Assembly (NCBI RefSeq): GCF_004027225.2
Contig: NC_044296.2
Location: 3,268,796-3,332,795, forward strand
DNA length: 64,000 nucleotides
Direction of reading: 5' to 3'
Origin: Strigops habroptila
Lineage: Eukaryota; Chordata; Aves; Psittaciformes; Psittacidae
Shown here in pieces: positions 11,801 to 20,478 of the stretch; positions within the stretch are counted from its first letter, which is position 1, and each line of letters starts with the position of its first letter. Made by a program: the position numbers and the translations under genes. Below the pieces are notes generated by a model that made no database searches, was not told the DNA's origin, and saw only the letters and a list, made by a program, of their open reading frames with translations.

Positions 11801-14800
11801 CATTATAGTACATCTGATACGTTAGTTTTATCCAGTTGCCATTCTTTTTGGATGCAAGGGCATAATAATTAGAGTATTTCTTCACAGTTTCCTGGAATAG
11901 TTCATGCACGGTCTTTGGTGCCTTGCTGCCTAGGCCCTTCTCAGCTATCCTCAGTTTGACTTCTCCATCTCGTTGTGTTGTCCACAAACCGGACGTAGGT
12001 GAAGAGGCTGGTTTGAAAGAGAAGTGTTCAGCATCTTATATTTATCAACTGCTTGCAGCCGTAACAGAAATATAAATACAAGTATCAAACATAAGAAAGG
12101 AAATGCTGTTATACGCCCTCCCCCACCCCTTTGACTTTCTATTCTTGGCAAGTTTGCCATAAAGTTCCCTGCACTTTAGATCAGGACTAATAGAGGAATC
12201 CTCTAAAGCACTTTGAAAGTTTTCTTAAACATTTCCCATTTACATCCCCCTCTAACCTGCCCTAAGGCTCTTGAACCAGTAAAGTGGCAGCTTCCCACAA
12301 CAGTCATATACACTCTGCTTTTGCTTTCCTTTCCTTTCAAGGAGGACTGAAAGTAGCACATTACTACCTGGTGGATAAGCATTAGGCAGTGACACTACCT
12401 ATTTTACTCCTTGAAGTCCAAGTTCAAGACACTTGTGGACAGACCATCTGGCAATTTCAGTTTCTTCTTCCATTGCAGTGGTTTGATAAATTTCCCTCTC
12501 ATTTCAATAAGAAGTTTATGCACACCAGAGTAACTGAAAACTGTCTCCACTTACCTTTGCAACTAACCTGAGATCTCTCCATCTTAGTATTTTCAGCTGT
12601 CTCACTGTTGTGGACCTCAACAGTTCTGCAAGACAAAAGCAATGAGCCCTGGAGAGGCTTCAGCACCCTGGCTGAAGAACGCCTTAGGCGTGCTTGCTCC
12701 ATCACAGAATTATATTAGTCCTTGGGTGTGCGTCAAAGCGGTTCCTGATGTTCTGCAGGGGACTTTACTGATTTTACTAGCCTGCATGGCTACAGCAACA
12801 CAACAGCTCTCTCTCAGAGTGCATGCAAGCTCTGCCTGCACTGCTTTTAAACACATGTATGTTGTCTGAACTGTAGCTATTGTTTCAGACAAGCTGCAGA
12901 AGAAGCCATAAACACATCAGCCAGAAACCAGCAATGATTTCATACCAGAGCTCTGCTCTGGGTGCCTGAAACTGAGAGTCTCCAGCAGTGAGGAGGCGAG
13001 AGGCAGGAAGGGGCCCATGATCTGGTGCTTATCTCCTGTCTGCAATACATGCAGCTCACAAAGGGGAGGCCCCAGCAGCCTCTCTCCTGAGCAGTGCAGC
13101 AATCCCCCAGCCTGCAGGGAAACCCACAGAGATTTCCTGCAGAAGCCAAGCCAGCTGAGGAGCAGGAAATTGATTTAACAGGAAAGCTTGTTCTTAGGTA
13201 TTCCCAATAAACTTGGTGCACCAGGCTCCCACCAGATGTTTGTAAAGAAATAGATGGGGGATGTGCCTGTTTCTACTCCAGTCACGCTCCTCACCAGGAA
13301 CTTGTCCTGAGGTGCCCGCTGAAAGTTGCCCTTTTTACTTTCAACCTTGCAAGATCTGGTGAAGTGCCCCCTGCCTGCGGTTGTAGAACAGTGTTTTTCC
13401 TCTGTCCCCTTCCAACACAGACTCTCACAGCTGTGAGTGATGAGGGTAAGGAATAATCAAGTCCACGTCCCACTTCAGCCTGGGGGGAAAGCCAGAAAAC
13501 TGAAAGCCAGACCCTGTGGGATTTGGTATTCAAGTCCCTAGAAGGACATCCCACCCTCCAACCTACAGGCAGACAGGTTCCCCTACCATGGGCAATACCC
13601 CACAGGGACCATGGCACAGCAGTAACAACCAAGCATATTCCAGAGAACCAAAGTTTCCATCTTGCCTTCCCAAACAGCCCTGGGGCCCTTCGCTCCAGGC
13701 GATCACGAAGGTGCTTCTTCCTTCATGTCAGTGCTAGGTGTTTAGTCTCCCCCATGGCAACGTTTGGTGCAAGGTTTCTCTCTAGCACTCGGGTGTTCTA
13801 GAAGGGCTGGGGGCCCCTGGTATCACAACAGTGCCAGCCCTTCGCAGGGACAGCTTTGGGGCAAAGAGAAGCCCTGACATTTCTGCCTGTCATGCTCCTC
13901 AGTTCCATGCAAACTCCTCAGCCTACCCCAGTCAGGGTCCCCACTGAGCCCCACATCTTCCCTTTCTGCTAGACCAAAGAGAAGACAAGTCAGCACAAGG
14001 CACTGTGTGAATTTTAGTCTAAGGGGTAAATCCCTTCCTTTTGGTCAAAGTTTTCTCTGAATTTCTAGGGGATAATCAACTGTTATTGCTTTGGGCCTTA
14101 TGATAGGGTTTTAAAGCATAGAGAAGATTTGACAAGGCTACTTCCATGTACTGTCCAAAGTGGAACTGCTTCTCCTAAGCGATCTGCAAGCCAGAAACCA
14201 GAGGGAAGTAAATATTTTTTCTTGATTTCCCCAAAGGGATTACGAGATGTTCCCTACCACGCATTTCCTCCTTGACACCGAGAACATTTTTCAGGGCACA
14301 TCAATCCTCAGTTGCAATAGTTCTGCACCATTTCTCCACCAGCTTTTATGATCAAAGCATGCAAATGACCCAGTCATATGGGGGGGGGAGGAAGCCCCAG
14401 TTATTTCCCTTCACTGAATCAAGTCACCTTTTTCTCCCCCTTCACATGTAATCCAAATGCAGCCTGAAGAAAATTAGGTAAAGAGGGTTTTTTGTGAGCT
14501 ACTTCCCATGACACTGTGGTGAGGTGCAGACCCTTACACACTAACCTGCTCTTCAGTAAGAGGCTGCTTAGATTTATAGAGAGACTAATAGGAGTTTGAT
14601 GAAGATCAGCACAGGTACTAAACATGGGCTATCCCCTACCACTGAGACACACCTCTGGTTACAGCAACACTTCACAACGTACTCACTGAGTATTCTATTT
14701 GATCAGTGCCCTCCCAACTACACTCCCTAACTAACAACTCCACAAGGTTCCTTTAGAAGATGTGATCTTTCTGACTGTGAAGAATATTCTACCATTCCTG

Positions 14801-15188
14801 TGCTTTAAGTTGATATTAAATCCACGCTACTTTAAGCTCCAGCCTCTGTATGGTAGCTGTGTACAGCAAATTTAATTCTGTTCCTCTTCTTTTGAGAGAG
14901 TGAGGTCGTAGATTCAGCTTCTGGATTTTGGAATAGTTACAAATGTTTGAAACTCCTTCCAAAATCTAATCTGAATTAAGTCGAAGCAAACATGATAAAA
15001 TACAAACTGTTTCCTATGCATGCAGGTCACTACAGAGAAAATAGAATCTGAGCTAAGACAAACCTAGCTGATGAGTTGAGCAGTACATCATCCAGTGACA
15101 CCTCACAGCTCCCTTGAGGATCCGAATTAGAGCAAGCCACAGGGACTGGTTCCGCAACTGCCACGGGTGCATCTGCCTCACACAGCAT
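2782..15188 (-). CDS. ACSBG2: ACSBG2, acyl-CoA synthetase bubblegum family member 2 (14 coding exons, spliced)
   Basis: The enzyme activates long-chain fatty acids to acyl-CoA using ATP, through an acyl-adenylate, and belongs to the ANL superfamily. The coding exons, minus strand in order, are 15188-15064, 12625-12555, 12007-11769, 10711-10623, 10054-9934, 9495-9415, 8923-8774, 8585-8409, 7787-7606, 7344-7111, 6404-6187, 4918-4779, 3977-3731 and 2897-2782. All junctions have GT/AG and compatible phase, and the total is 2190 nt (729 residues plus stop). Visible motifs are the ATP P-loop [11 protein letters not shown] at about 275-285, YGMSEST at about 469-475, SGDLG with Asp about 545, the hinge TGRIKE with Arg about 560, and a C-terminal GPTMKLKR carrying the likely catalytic Lys. 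The length is close to mammalian ACSBG1 (about 724) and longer than human ACSBG2 (666) because of a low-similarity N-terminus. ACSBG2 is chosen over ACSBG1 from the residue pattern and from linkage to RFX2. Mammalian ACSBG2 is mostly testis and brainstem expressed. Confidence 0.95.
2986..3443 (-). repeat. CR1 LINE 3' fragment in last ACSBG2 intron
   Basis: The reverse-oriented CR1 3' end starts at gaatcataaaatgg and extends inward to gcctcctctggacttgctccaa-type sequence. It lies in the same orientation as ACSBG2. It fills most of the intron 2898-3730. Confidence 0.93.
3731..3977 (-). CDS. ACSBG2: ACSBG2 coding exon, C-terminal subdomain
   Basis: The acceptor ttgttctgcag precedes TGC AAC; the donor is GAGCTTG|gtgtgt. 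The translation begins [14 protein letters not shown] and ends [11 protein letters not shown], matching the ACSBG C-terminal region closely (human CEMNQMSGEPLDKL and ILEKDFSIYGGELG). Confidence 0.95.
3978..4778. other. ACSBG2 intron without recognised features
   Basis: No CR1, RNA gene or coding exon is recognised in this 0.8-kb intron. Short open frames on both strands overlap one another and have no family resemblance. Confidence 0.7.
4779..4918 (-). CDS. ACSBG2: ACSBG2 coding exon, [10 protein letters not shown] segment
   Basis: The acceptor ttttccag precedes AGCTCATC; the donor is CTAAAG|gtaatg. It encodes [16 protein letters not shown], then [12 protein letters not shown] and LLTLK. The sequence around ITAGGEN is the conserved loop after the hinge in acyl-CoA synthetases. 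Confidence 0.95.
5734..6087 (-). repeat. CR1 LINE 3' fragment in ACSBG2 intron
   Basis: Reverse-oriented CR1 3' end, from agaatcagactggtttggg to ctctgaggtctccacacag. It is in the same orientation as the host gene. The remainder of the intron (4919-6186) is unique sequence with no recognised feature. Confidence 0.93.
6187..6404 (-). CDS. ACSBG2: ACSBG2 coding exon, SGDLG and hinge motif
   Basis: The acceptor tctctttcag precedes CTGTGG; the donor is ATTAAAG|gtaaca. It contains [27 protein letters not shown] (the Asp binds the ribose in the family) and YITGRIK. The hinge Arg is the canonical residue. Human ACSBG2 has His at this place (TGHIKE). Confidence 0.95.
7111..7344 (-). CDS. ACSBG2: ACSBG2 coding exon, YGMSEST motif
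   Basis: The acceptor cttctcctacag precedes GTATTATG; the donor is CTTACCAG|gtaaag. The translation includes a segment corresponding to the human [18 protein letters not shown] region (here [19 protein letters not shown]). It also includes the adenine-binding motif [11 protein letters not shown]. Confidence 0.95.
7606..7787 (-). CDS. ACSBG2: ACSBG2 coding exon, [18 protein letters not shown] segment
   Basis: The acceptor ctttgctcag precedes GGCAGT; the donor is AATGG|gtaatt. It encodes the conserved GVPRVWEKM stretch of very-long and long-chain acyl-CoA synthetases, followed by basic residues. Confidence 0.95.
8409..8585 (-). CDS. ACSBG2: ACSBG2 coding exon, [11 protein letters not shown] segment
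   Basis: The acceptor cttgttgcag precedes CTGACC; the donor is TTAAAG|gtaaaa. It encodes LTWTAMAAG, then [18 protein letters not shown] and [16 protein letters not shown] is a conserved family motif near the fatty-acid tunnel. Confidence 0.95.
8774..8923 (-). CDS. ACSBG2: ACSBG2 coding exon with AMP-binding P-loop
   Basis: The acceptor ttctgcatacag precedes TGGAGT; the donor is GACAAT|gtaagt. It contains the signature [18 protein letters not shown], which binds the ATP phosphates. [13 protein letters not shown] upstream matches human FMELGRSIPDTQL. Confidence 0.97.
9415..9495 (-). CDS. ACSBG2: ACSBG2 coding exon ([10 protein letters not shown])
   Basis: A small 81-bp exon. The acceptor cttaacacag precedes ATTCAG; the donor is TACTTT|gtaagt. 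It encodes [18 protein letters not shown] and NLYF, joining in phase 0 on both sides. Confidence 0.92.
9934..10054 (-). CDS. ACSBG2: ACSBG2 coding exon ([11 protein letters not shown])
   Basis: The acceptor ttcttttgtag precedes TGGATTTG; the donor is TTAGAA|gtaaat. It encodes [20 protein letters not shown] and ends in KQLQKILE. It aligns with human VGIYATNSAEVCQYV and QQLQKIL. Confidence 0.94.
10623..10711 (-). CDS. ACSBG2: ACSBG2 coding exon ([19 protein letters not shown])
   Basis: The acceptor cttgtttgcag precedes CTGGGA; the donor is GCGGG|gtaaga. It encodes the highly conserved stretch LGLERFHGV and [17 protein letters not shown] of the synthetase N-terminal domain. Confidence 0.95.
10712..11768. 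other. ACSBG2 intron without recognised features
   Basis: This 1.06-kb intron has unique sequence and no CR1. It holds a short local duplication: gagacattcggtccgttagtacag at about 11061 is echoed as gagacattcagtcctttagagtacag at about 11097. No coding exon is recognised. Confidence 0.6.
11769..12007 (-). CDS. ACSBG2: ACSBG2 coding exon, start of the synthetase fold
   Basis: The acceptor tttcaaaccag precedes CCTCTTC; the donor is CTGAAG|gtaagc. The reading frame is fixed by the two bases completing Ala from the previous exon. It encodes [16 protein letters not shown], then [19 protein letters not shown] and [11 protein letters not shown], typical of ACSBG proteins. Confidence 0.94.
12555..12625 (-). 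CDS. ACSBG2: ACSBG2 second coding exon (variable N-terminus)
   Basis: The acceptor tttgtcttgcag precedes AACTGT; the donor TTGCAAAG|gtaagt is near-perfect. A weaker GT 13 nt earlier (CAG|gttagt) would shift the frame into an early stop, so the gtaagt site is used here. It encodes a hydrophilic stretch including [18 protein letters not shown] without clear family similarity. Confidence 0.85.
12626..15063. other. ACSBG2 intron 2 without recognised features
   Basis: This 2.4-kb intron contains unique sequence. A poly-G run (about 14381-14389) is the only simple-sequence element noted. No CR1 copy and no coding exon are recognised on either strand. Confidence 0.6.
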
Positions 15189-15193
15189 TGTCC
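15064..15193 (-). CDS. ACSBG2: ACSBG2 exon 2 with start codon at 15188-15186
   Basis: The acceptor ctgtttttacag precedes GGACA, then ATG; the donor is CAGCTAG|gtttgt. The coding part is 15188-15064. It begins [18 protein letters not shown] and is acidic and poorly conserved. This ATG is preferred because the frame upstream of it, read back across the junction into exon 1, hits TGA within a few bases. The family fold begins only about 70 residues later, so a downstream start is a weaker alternative. Confidence 0.82.
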
Positions 15194-18100
15194 CTGTAAA
15201 AACAGGTTTGAAAATTGAAATACAATCAAACGCAACAGTAAAATCAGCTGCCATTGATGTAGCTGTCTGACCAGGGCAATCTCAACATAGGCGTGACTCC
15301 AGAGTGCTGGATTTGCATGGAATACAGCGGATTCTAAACAGCGGACGCAGCACACTCCACACTTGGTTCATTTAAAACCCCCACCAGTGGTAGGTGATAC
15401 ACCCACCCCCTATCCCAACACGAGTGCGACACCACCACCTTTGACCGAAAGAGCACCACAAGCCTGACAACTCAAGTTTTACACTCCCTTTCCCCCAAAC
15501 ATTCCCACCCAGCTCTCAGACCCCCCCCAAACCCACCTCCCAGGGCACCGGCTCCAGCCTCACAACGCATGGCCTTTGTGCAGCCTCAGCCTCTCCTCCC
15601 TCAAGCTCCAGCCCAGCGCTGAGGAGCAGGATGTGCAATAGCCTTTAGTTTTAAACTAGCGCCCAGGAGGCAGGTCTGGAGCATCTTATGTCATGTGCTG
15701 CCTGCCTCGCAATTGGAAGCGGCTCCTCACCCCACACCGCTGCCTCTTAAGTAAGCTCTGGCTCCGTGCCTGCCCGCCAGCCTCGGCACAAGGGGACTTT
15801 GGGGTCCCTCTCAGGAGACACAGCCCCAGAACAGCACAGAGATTTAACCTGTTCTCATAACAATCCACCCCTTTGCAGCCTTTGCTTTCAGCGGCTCTTA
15901 CAGCGTTTTCAGTACTTTCTCACGAGGGGTTTTAATCACCTAAACAAAGTGGTTTAGAACGTTGATTTTATTTAAGGTTTACATTCATCAAAAGCTTTTG
16001 ATGCTCGCGCTTGACAGGCTGAGCTTTAATTGTTTCAAGGGATTTCTAATTGATTGGAGAGGAATCTTATTATCCTTGATCTTTGTACAAAGTGGATTTT
16101 AGCGTGCTATTTTGTACCTGCATTAGACAGATGCAGTTTCAACTGGGCAATGCGAAGAACATCTTTGTCTCAACGATGAGAGACAGGAGCAAAAGGAAAA
16201 AGCCTTTTTATCTTACGAATGTGACACAGCCAGGCTGCAGCCTTCAGCCTCTAATGGGTGACGAAAGCCAGGGCAGGCATAATTCCCAGCAGGCAGAGCT
16301 GCCTTCCCCCCAGGAAAGCAGATCCCCCCCCACTTCCCTTTACTCATCTACAAAAGGACATGTTGCTGCTCACATCACATTCTGTTATGGGCTACAATTC
16401 ACAACACAAAAAGTAGTTTCAGTCACCAGCAGCTGAGAAAGAGATATCATCTCCAAAACTCCCACCTCTGAAGCTCTGAGATAACTGGCAGACGTCACCC
16501 AGCACCTCATTCTAGGGTGGAACGCCACAGTGGTTTATTCTTTTGGGTTTTTTTGCAGTAAGACAGCTGTGAGAAAAGGGGCGTTATCTTTACAGAGGAA
16601 ACCCTGAGACCTGTGACCCAGGTTTAGCTCCCTCCCCAGCCTGGACGAAATCACTCCCACATCTAGAGGAACATGTTGATTACCAGCCGGCTCCATGCCT
16701 GCTGGAGGTGTCAGCACAACCTCTCTTGCTCAAACAGAGCCCAAGGCACACAGCGAGGAGGGACGTACTGTAGAAGCTGTCATCAGCCTGACCCCCTTTC
16801 ACAGTGCTGCACCCACGTTTCTTCCCAGCACCCCGCAACAAGGAGTTTAAGGCTCCCCTGCATCCCTGGAGAAAGCTTTTCTCCCTGCACTAATTACAGC
16901 ATCTCTCTTGCCATCTGCTCTTCAATGCAGCAAGAAAGTCTGCAGGGAGAGTGTGGCAGTGTCCCCACACCAGCTATGTTGCAGCACAGCCCGGTGGAGG
17001 TTGGTTAGAAACCTGTTGGGCAAAGAGAGGCAGAAGTCTCACCTCCCACAGAGGCATTTCAGCTGCTGGGCTGCAGGTTTCTGCATCAGCCACAGTCACC
17101 CAAGAGGAAAAAGCACTTCACGCTGGAGAATGTAACTGTGCTCTGCCCTCGCTGCACATGTGCCCTTCTCCGAGACACCCTGTATGGGGCATTGCCCTGA
17201 CAGGAGGGTCTCCTGCTGATGGGGGCTCACTTCCCAAGTGTGGGCACACCAGGTACAGCACAACTTGATAGTCTGGGGAGACACAGCAGGACATCACTGT
17301 CTCCATCACATCCAGTGGGATGGGATCTTCAGGGAGAACCTAGATGTTAATGCCCCATGGCCCACAGCACCTGGAGAGCAGCAGCACCCCCCTGCATAAG
17401 CAGCAGCAGAACTTCTGGAGCACCCAGGTACACTCACACTGTGAAACAAAGCTGAAACGCATCCCGGTTGTGCAAGGTTCCTTGTGAACGCAGGCCACTG
17501 GAAAGTCAGGGCTTTGTACATGCAAATTTAGGTTAGAAACAAGTATTTGGCAATGTATATGCTCTCACTAGCTCTGCTAAGCACTGCAGCCAGCCCCTTC
17601 CTTCTCTGAGGCTTAGTTACAGACACAGCTATGCCACTGGAAAACACACACAAGCTCACCAGAGCCAGGCAGTAGCTCACTGGGATGAATGTGATCACAA
17701 ATGGGATCAGGAACGATCCCGTCCTGCCCCACACTGTTTCCACAGGAGCTAACACACAAATGGTCAGGAACACGAAGAAGACACACCCAAACAAAAGCCT
17801 GCTGAAAGAAACCTCCCTTTTAATTATCCTGCATGGCAATTGAAGTCATTTCAATACAAAGCATCCTCTGCTTTGCGGGAATGCTGCGCCCAAGAAGACC
17901 TGGACATTGGTGAAGGATTTCATTGGAGCTTCACCAGCAAAACAAAATGAAACGTGCAAACCCATGACAGTCAATGGGACAGGATTGCCAGCTTATAAGT
18001 AAAGGGGTGTTCAGAGGTTATTAAGGCAGAGCTTCCAAAAGGTCAGTTCAAATTCAGACTGCTGCAGATGTTCATTGGCCACCTTGACATTTTCCAGCAC

Positions 18101-19429
18101 AGCCCACTTTGCTTCCTGTTAATGATTTAGTTTCTTTTTACTGGTAAAGACACCACATCTGATCTGATGCAATTTCCACTGTGCAGATCAGCTTTAGGAG
18201 TTGCTATGTTATCTCGCTGCCTTTCCACACTTCCACCAAAACTGAAACTTGGCCTTTTTGCTCGTTTTCCTCACAGATTTATTAAGTGAGGAGAGAGCAG
18301 CTGAGCAACCCACTCTTCCTCTTTTAGATAAACCCCAGTTTTTAAAAGAGCAGTGCGAAAAACTTCTGAAGCACTAAAGGTTTTCTCCTCGGCAGTACCA
18401 CTGCCCATGGGTTGGCATACGGCTGTGCTGGGAAACGATCTGATGCTGAAGCTAAGAGAACACGAGGAAAAGCAACTCCAACCTCTGTAAGGATGATACC
18501 ACGCCAAAGATCTTGAGTGAATGAAGCCACTGCAGACAGACCCTTGACTCCATCGCAACACTGAACGTTGACTGGACAAAGCCGCTGCAGAGCATCACTT
18601 TGTCACGTAAAACCAGGGCTTGCCCACCCGGAGCAGGGTGCCACTTTGGCGCTGGAGGCATCAGCACCATGTGGTTCCTCAGCCACGCAGAGCACTGCAG
18701 AACTCATTTTACACTGTGTGCAGATTGCTTCTCCAGGACACAGAGATTTTAGGTGAATTCCCCAGCAACGTGACTCATCAAGAGGCTTTTTTTAAGTTCC
18801 TATTTCCTAAACTGCTATTTGCTTTACTACACCATCTGCACTTGCCTGCGGGTGGGAAACCCCCTTGTACAGAGTAAGAAAGCACTAGAGTATGTGCTTA
18901 GAGACACGTTACCCGTGTTTCTGCCAGCTTCCACACCACCCAAGGCTTCATCTTGGCTCAGAGCCGCCAGTGCCAGAGCATCCCTAGACAGTCAAGTCCC
19001 TCCATGCTCCTTCACCGCCCATGGCAGGGCAGGAATGGCAACAGCCTCTCCCAGGAGGGGATGTGCCTTGTGAAGAAACAAGTCAGCACTGCAGCAGGGT
19101 TAGCTTTACAGCGACAGAGAGAAGACCCCCGCGACACGCCTGGCCCGGATCCAACACCCACCCCAGCCCCACAGCCACCCACTCGGGACACCTACAGAGC
19201 TGCGACCCCCGCGAAGGCTCCCGGCGGCACCGCCACCTCCTCCTCCTCACAGCGGTCAGGGCGGGACGGGCCCTGTCACGGCTCGCGTGGACGCAGACGG
19301 GGCTCCTGTGCCAGGAGGGAATGATGAACAGAAACCGGCCGCAAGCGGAAGACGGGACGGGACGGGACGGGACGGGACGGGACGGGACGGGACGGGACGG
19401 GACGGGACGGGACGGGACGGGCACCGTTA
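15194..19429. other. ACSBG2 intron 1 (downstream of the promoter exon)
   Basis: This 4.2-kb intron is mostly unique sequence with no CR1. It contains a hydrophobic 103-codon minus-strand open frame at 17528-17839, which I do not recognise. On the minus strand it begins with a 10-bp unique stretch and then the GACGG pentamer array. Confidence 0.6.
19351..19420. repeat. (GACGG)14 pentamer microsatellite
   Basis: Fourteen perfect tandem copies of GACGG on the plus strand, read equally as GGGAC. The plus strand has GGG runs with 2-nt loops, a G-quadruplex pattern; the minus strand has the matching CCC runs. It lies in ACSBG2 intron 1, starting 10 bp inside the intron. Confidence 0.98.
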
Positions 19430-19430
19430 C

Positions 19431-19560
19431 CTCAGGAGCCGGCAGGCACGCGGCGACCACCACGCGGCGCGACAGCCACGCGGGGCCCTTTAGGGCGCGC
19501 CTGGACTGGGGGGGCGTGGCCACGGCCCAGAGTGGGCGGGTCCTTCCCCATAAACCCCGC
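19431..19560 (-). other. ACSBG2: ACSBG2 non-coding exon 1 (5' boundary uncertain)
   Basis: On the minus strand the sequence ends CTCCTGAG|gtaacg, a good donor inside a GC-rich promoter. It is the only plausible first exon upstream of the ATG exon at 15193. The transcription start is not visible; 19560 is an estimate from the positions of the GC boxes and CCAAT box. Confidence 0.6.
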
Positions 19561-19700
19561 CCCGTCGGCGCTCGAAAGACCCGCGCGGCCCCGCCATTGG
19601 GCGAGGCGGGTGTCGGAAGGCGGCGAGGCCCCGCCCCTGCTCCGCTCCCTCGGGCGGAGGTCACCCGCGGTCGTTGCCCTGCGCCGCTGTCGGGCTCCGG
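19490..19700 (-). promoter_or_regulatory. ACSBG2: ACSBG2 CpG-rich promoter
   Basis: The GC- and CpG-rich sequence contains several GC boxes (gggcgg and ccgccc types near 19510-19560 and 19603-19640). It also has an inverted CCAAT box (ATTGG at 19596-19600), which reads CCAAT in the direction of ACSBG2. A lone RFX half-site GTTGCC lies at 19673-19678. No convincing TATA box is seen. Confidence 0.65.
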
Positions 19701-19876
19701 TCGCCGCGTCCGGGCACCGCTCCAGGGGTCCTGGCCTTGGCGTGGCGGTACATTGGATCCGAGGCCGCTGTACTATGGGGGGGGGGGAGCGGTGTGGGGG
19801 CTGCTGGAGCGCGGCCCCAAACAAAGCAGCCCCGAACAAACCGCCCCCGTGGTTGGTGTTTTCTGACCACAGCATA

Positions 19877-20230
19877 AGGATGGGGAGCTGTTGGAGCAAG
19901 TCCAGAGGAGGACACGAGGATGATCAGGTGCTGGAGCACCTCCCGTGTGGAGCCAGGCTGAGAACATTGAGGCTGTTCAGCCTGGAGTAGAGAAGCTGCA
20001 TGGAGCCCTCAGAGCAGCTTCCAATGTCTGAAGGGGGCTACAAGGATGCTGGAGAGGGACCGTCATCAGGGACTGTAGCGATAGGACAAGGGATGGTGGG
20101 TTTAAAGTGAAACAGGGGAAGTTCAGGTTAGATATAAGGCAGAAGTTCTTCCCTGTGAGGGTGCTGAGGCGCTGGCACAGGGTGCCCAAAGAAGCTGTGG
20201 CTGCCCCATCCCTGGCAATGTTCAAGGCCA
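19877..20230 (+). repeat. CR1 LINE fragment, plus orientation (left half of an inverted composite)
   Basis: It reads in the sense direction from gagctgttggagcaag to ccctggcaatgttcaaggcc and stops before the CR1 3' end. It is followed without a gap by a CR1 3' end in the opposite orientation. It begins about 180 bp upstream of the ACSBG2 promoter. Confidence 0.92.
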
Positions 20231-20371
20231 CCAAATGGTTTGGGTTGGAAAGGACCTTAAAGCTCATCCAGTTCCAACCCCCTGCCACAGGCAGGGACAC
20301 CTTCCACTAGAGCAGGTTGGTCCAAGCCCCTGTGTCCAACCTGGCCTTGAACACTGCCACGGATGGGGCAT
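20231..20371 (-). repeat. CR1 LINE 3' fragment, minus orientation (right half of the composite)
   Basis: It starts at ccaaatggtttgggttgg and runs inward to gaacactgccacggatgggg. The last part is complementary to the end of the preceding plus copy, so a short hairpin is possible. Confidence 0.92.
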
Positions 20372-20428
20372 GCCATGAGAGAAGCTCCTGCCAGAGGACA
20401 CAACAGCACCGAGGATGTTGCAGCTTCA

Positions 20429-20478
20429 ATGACTCGATGATCTTAAGGGTCTTTTCAAGCCTAAATGATTCTGATGCC
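20429..20478 (+). repeat. Older CR1 3'-end fragment
   Basis: It reads gactcgatgatcttaagggt, then cttttcaagcctaaatgattct. This resembles the 3' end of an older CR1 subfamily, different from the common one in this window. Confidence 0.6.

Noticed and set aside
11951-12160. Alternative reading [18 protein letters not shown] for the ACSBG2 exon at 11769-12007
   Set aside because: This frame stops early. The frame set by the gtaagt donor at 12554 gives the conserved synthetase sequence instead.
19021-19866. 281-codon plus-strand open frame
   Set aside because: It runs through the ACSBG2 CpG promoter and the GACGG array. The pentamer has no stop in any frame, and GC-rich DNA lacks stops, so length here means little.
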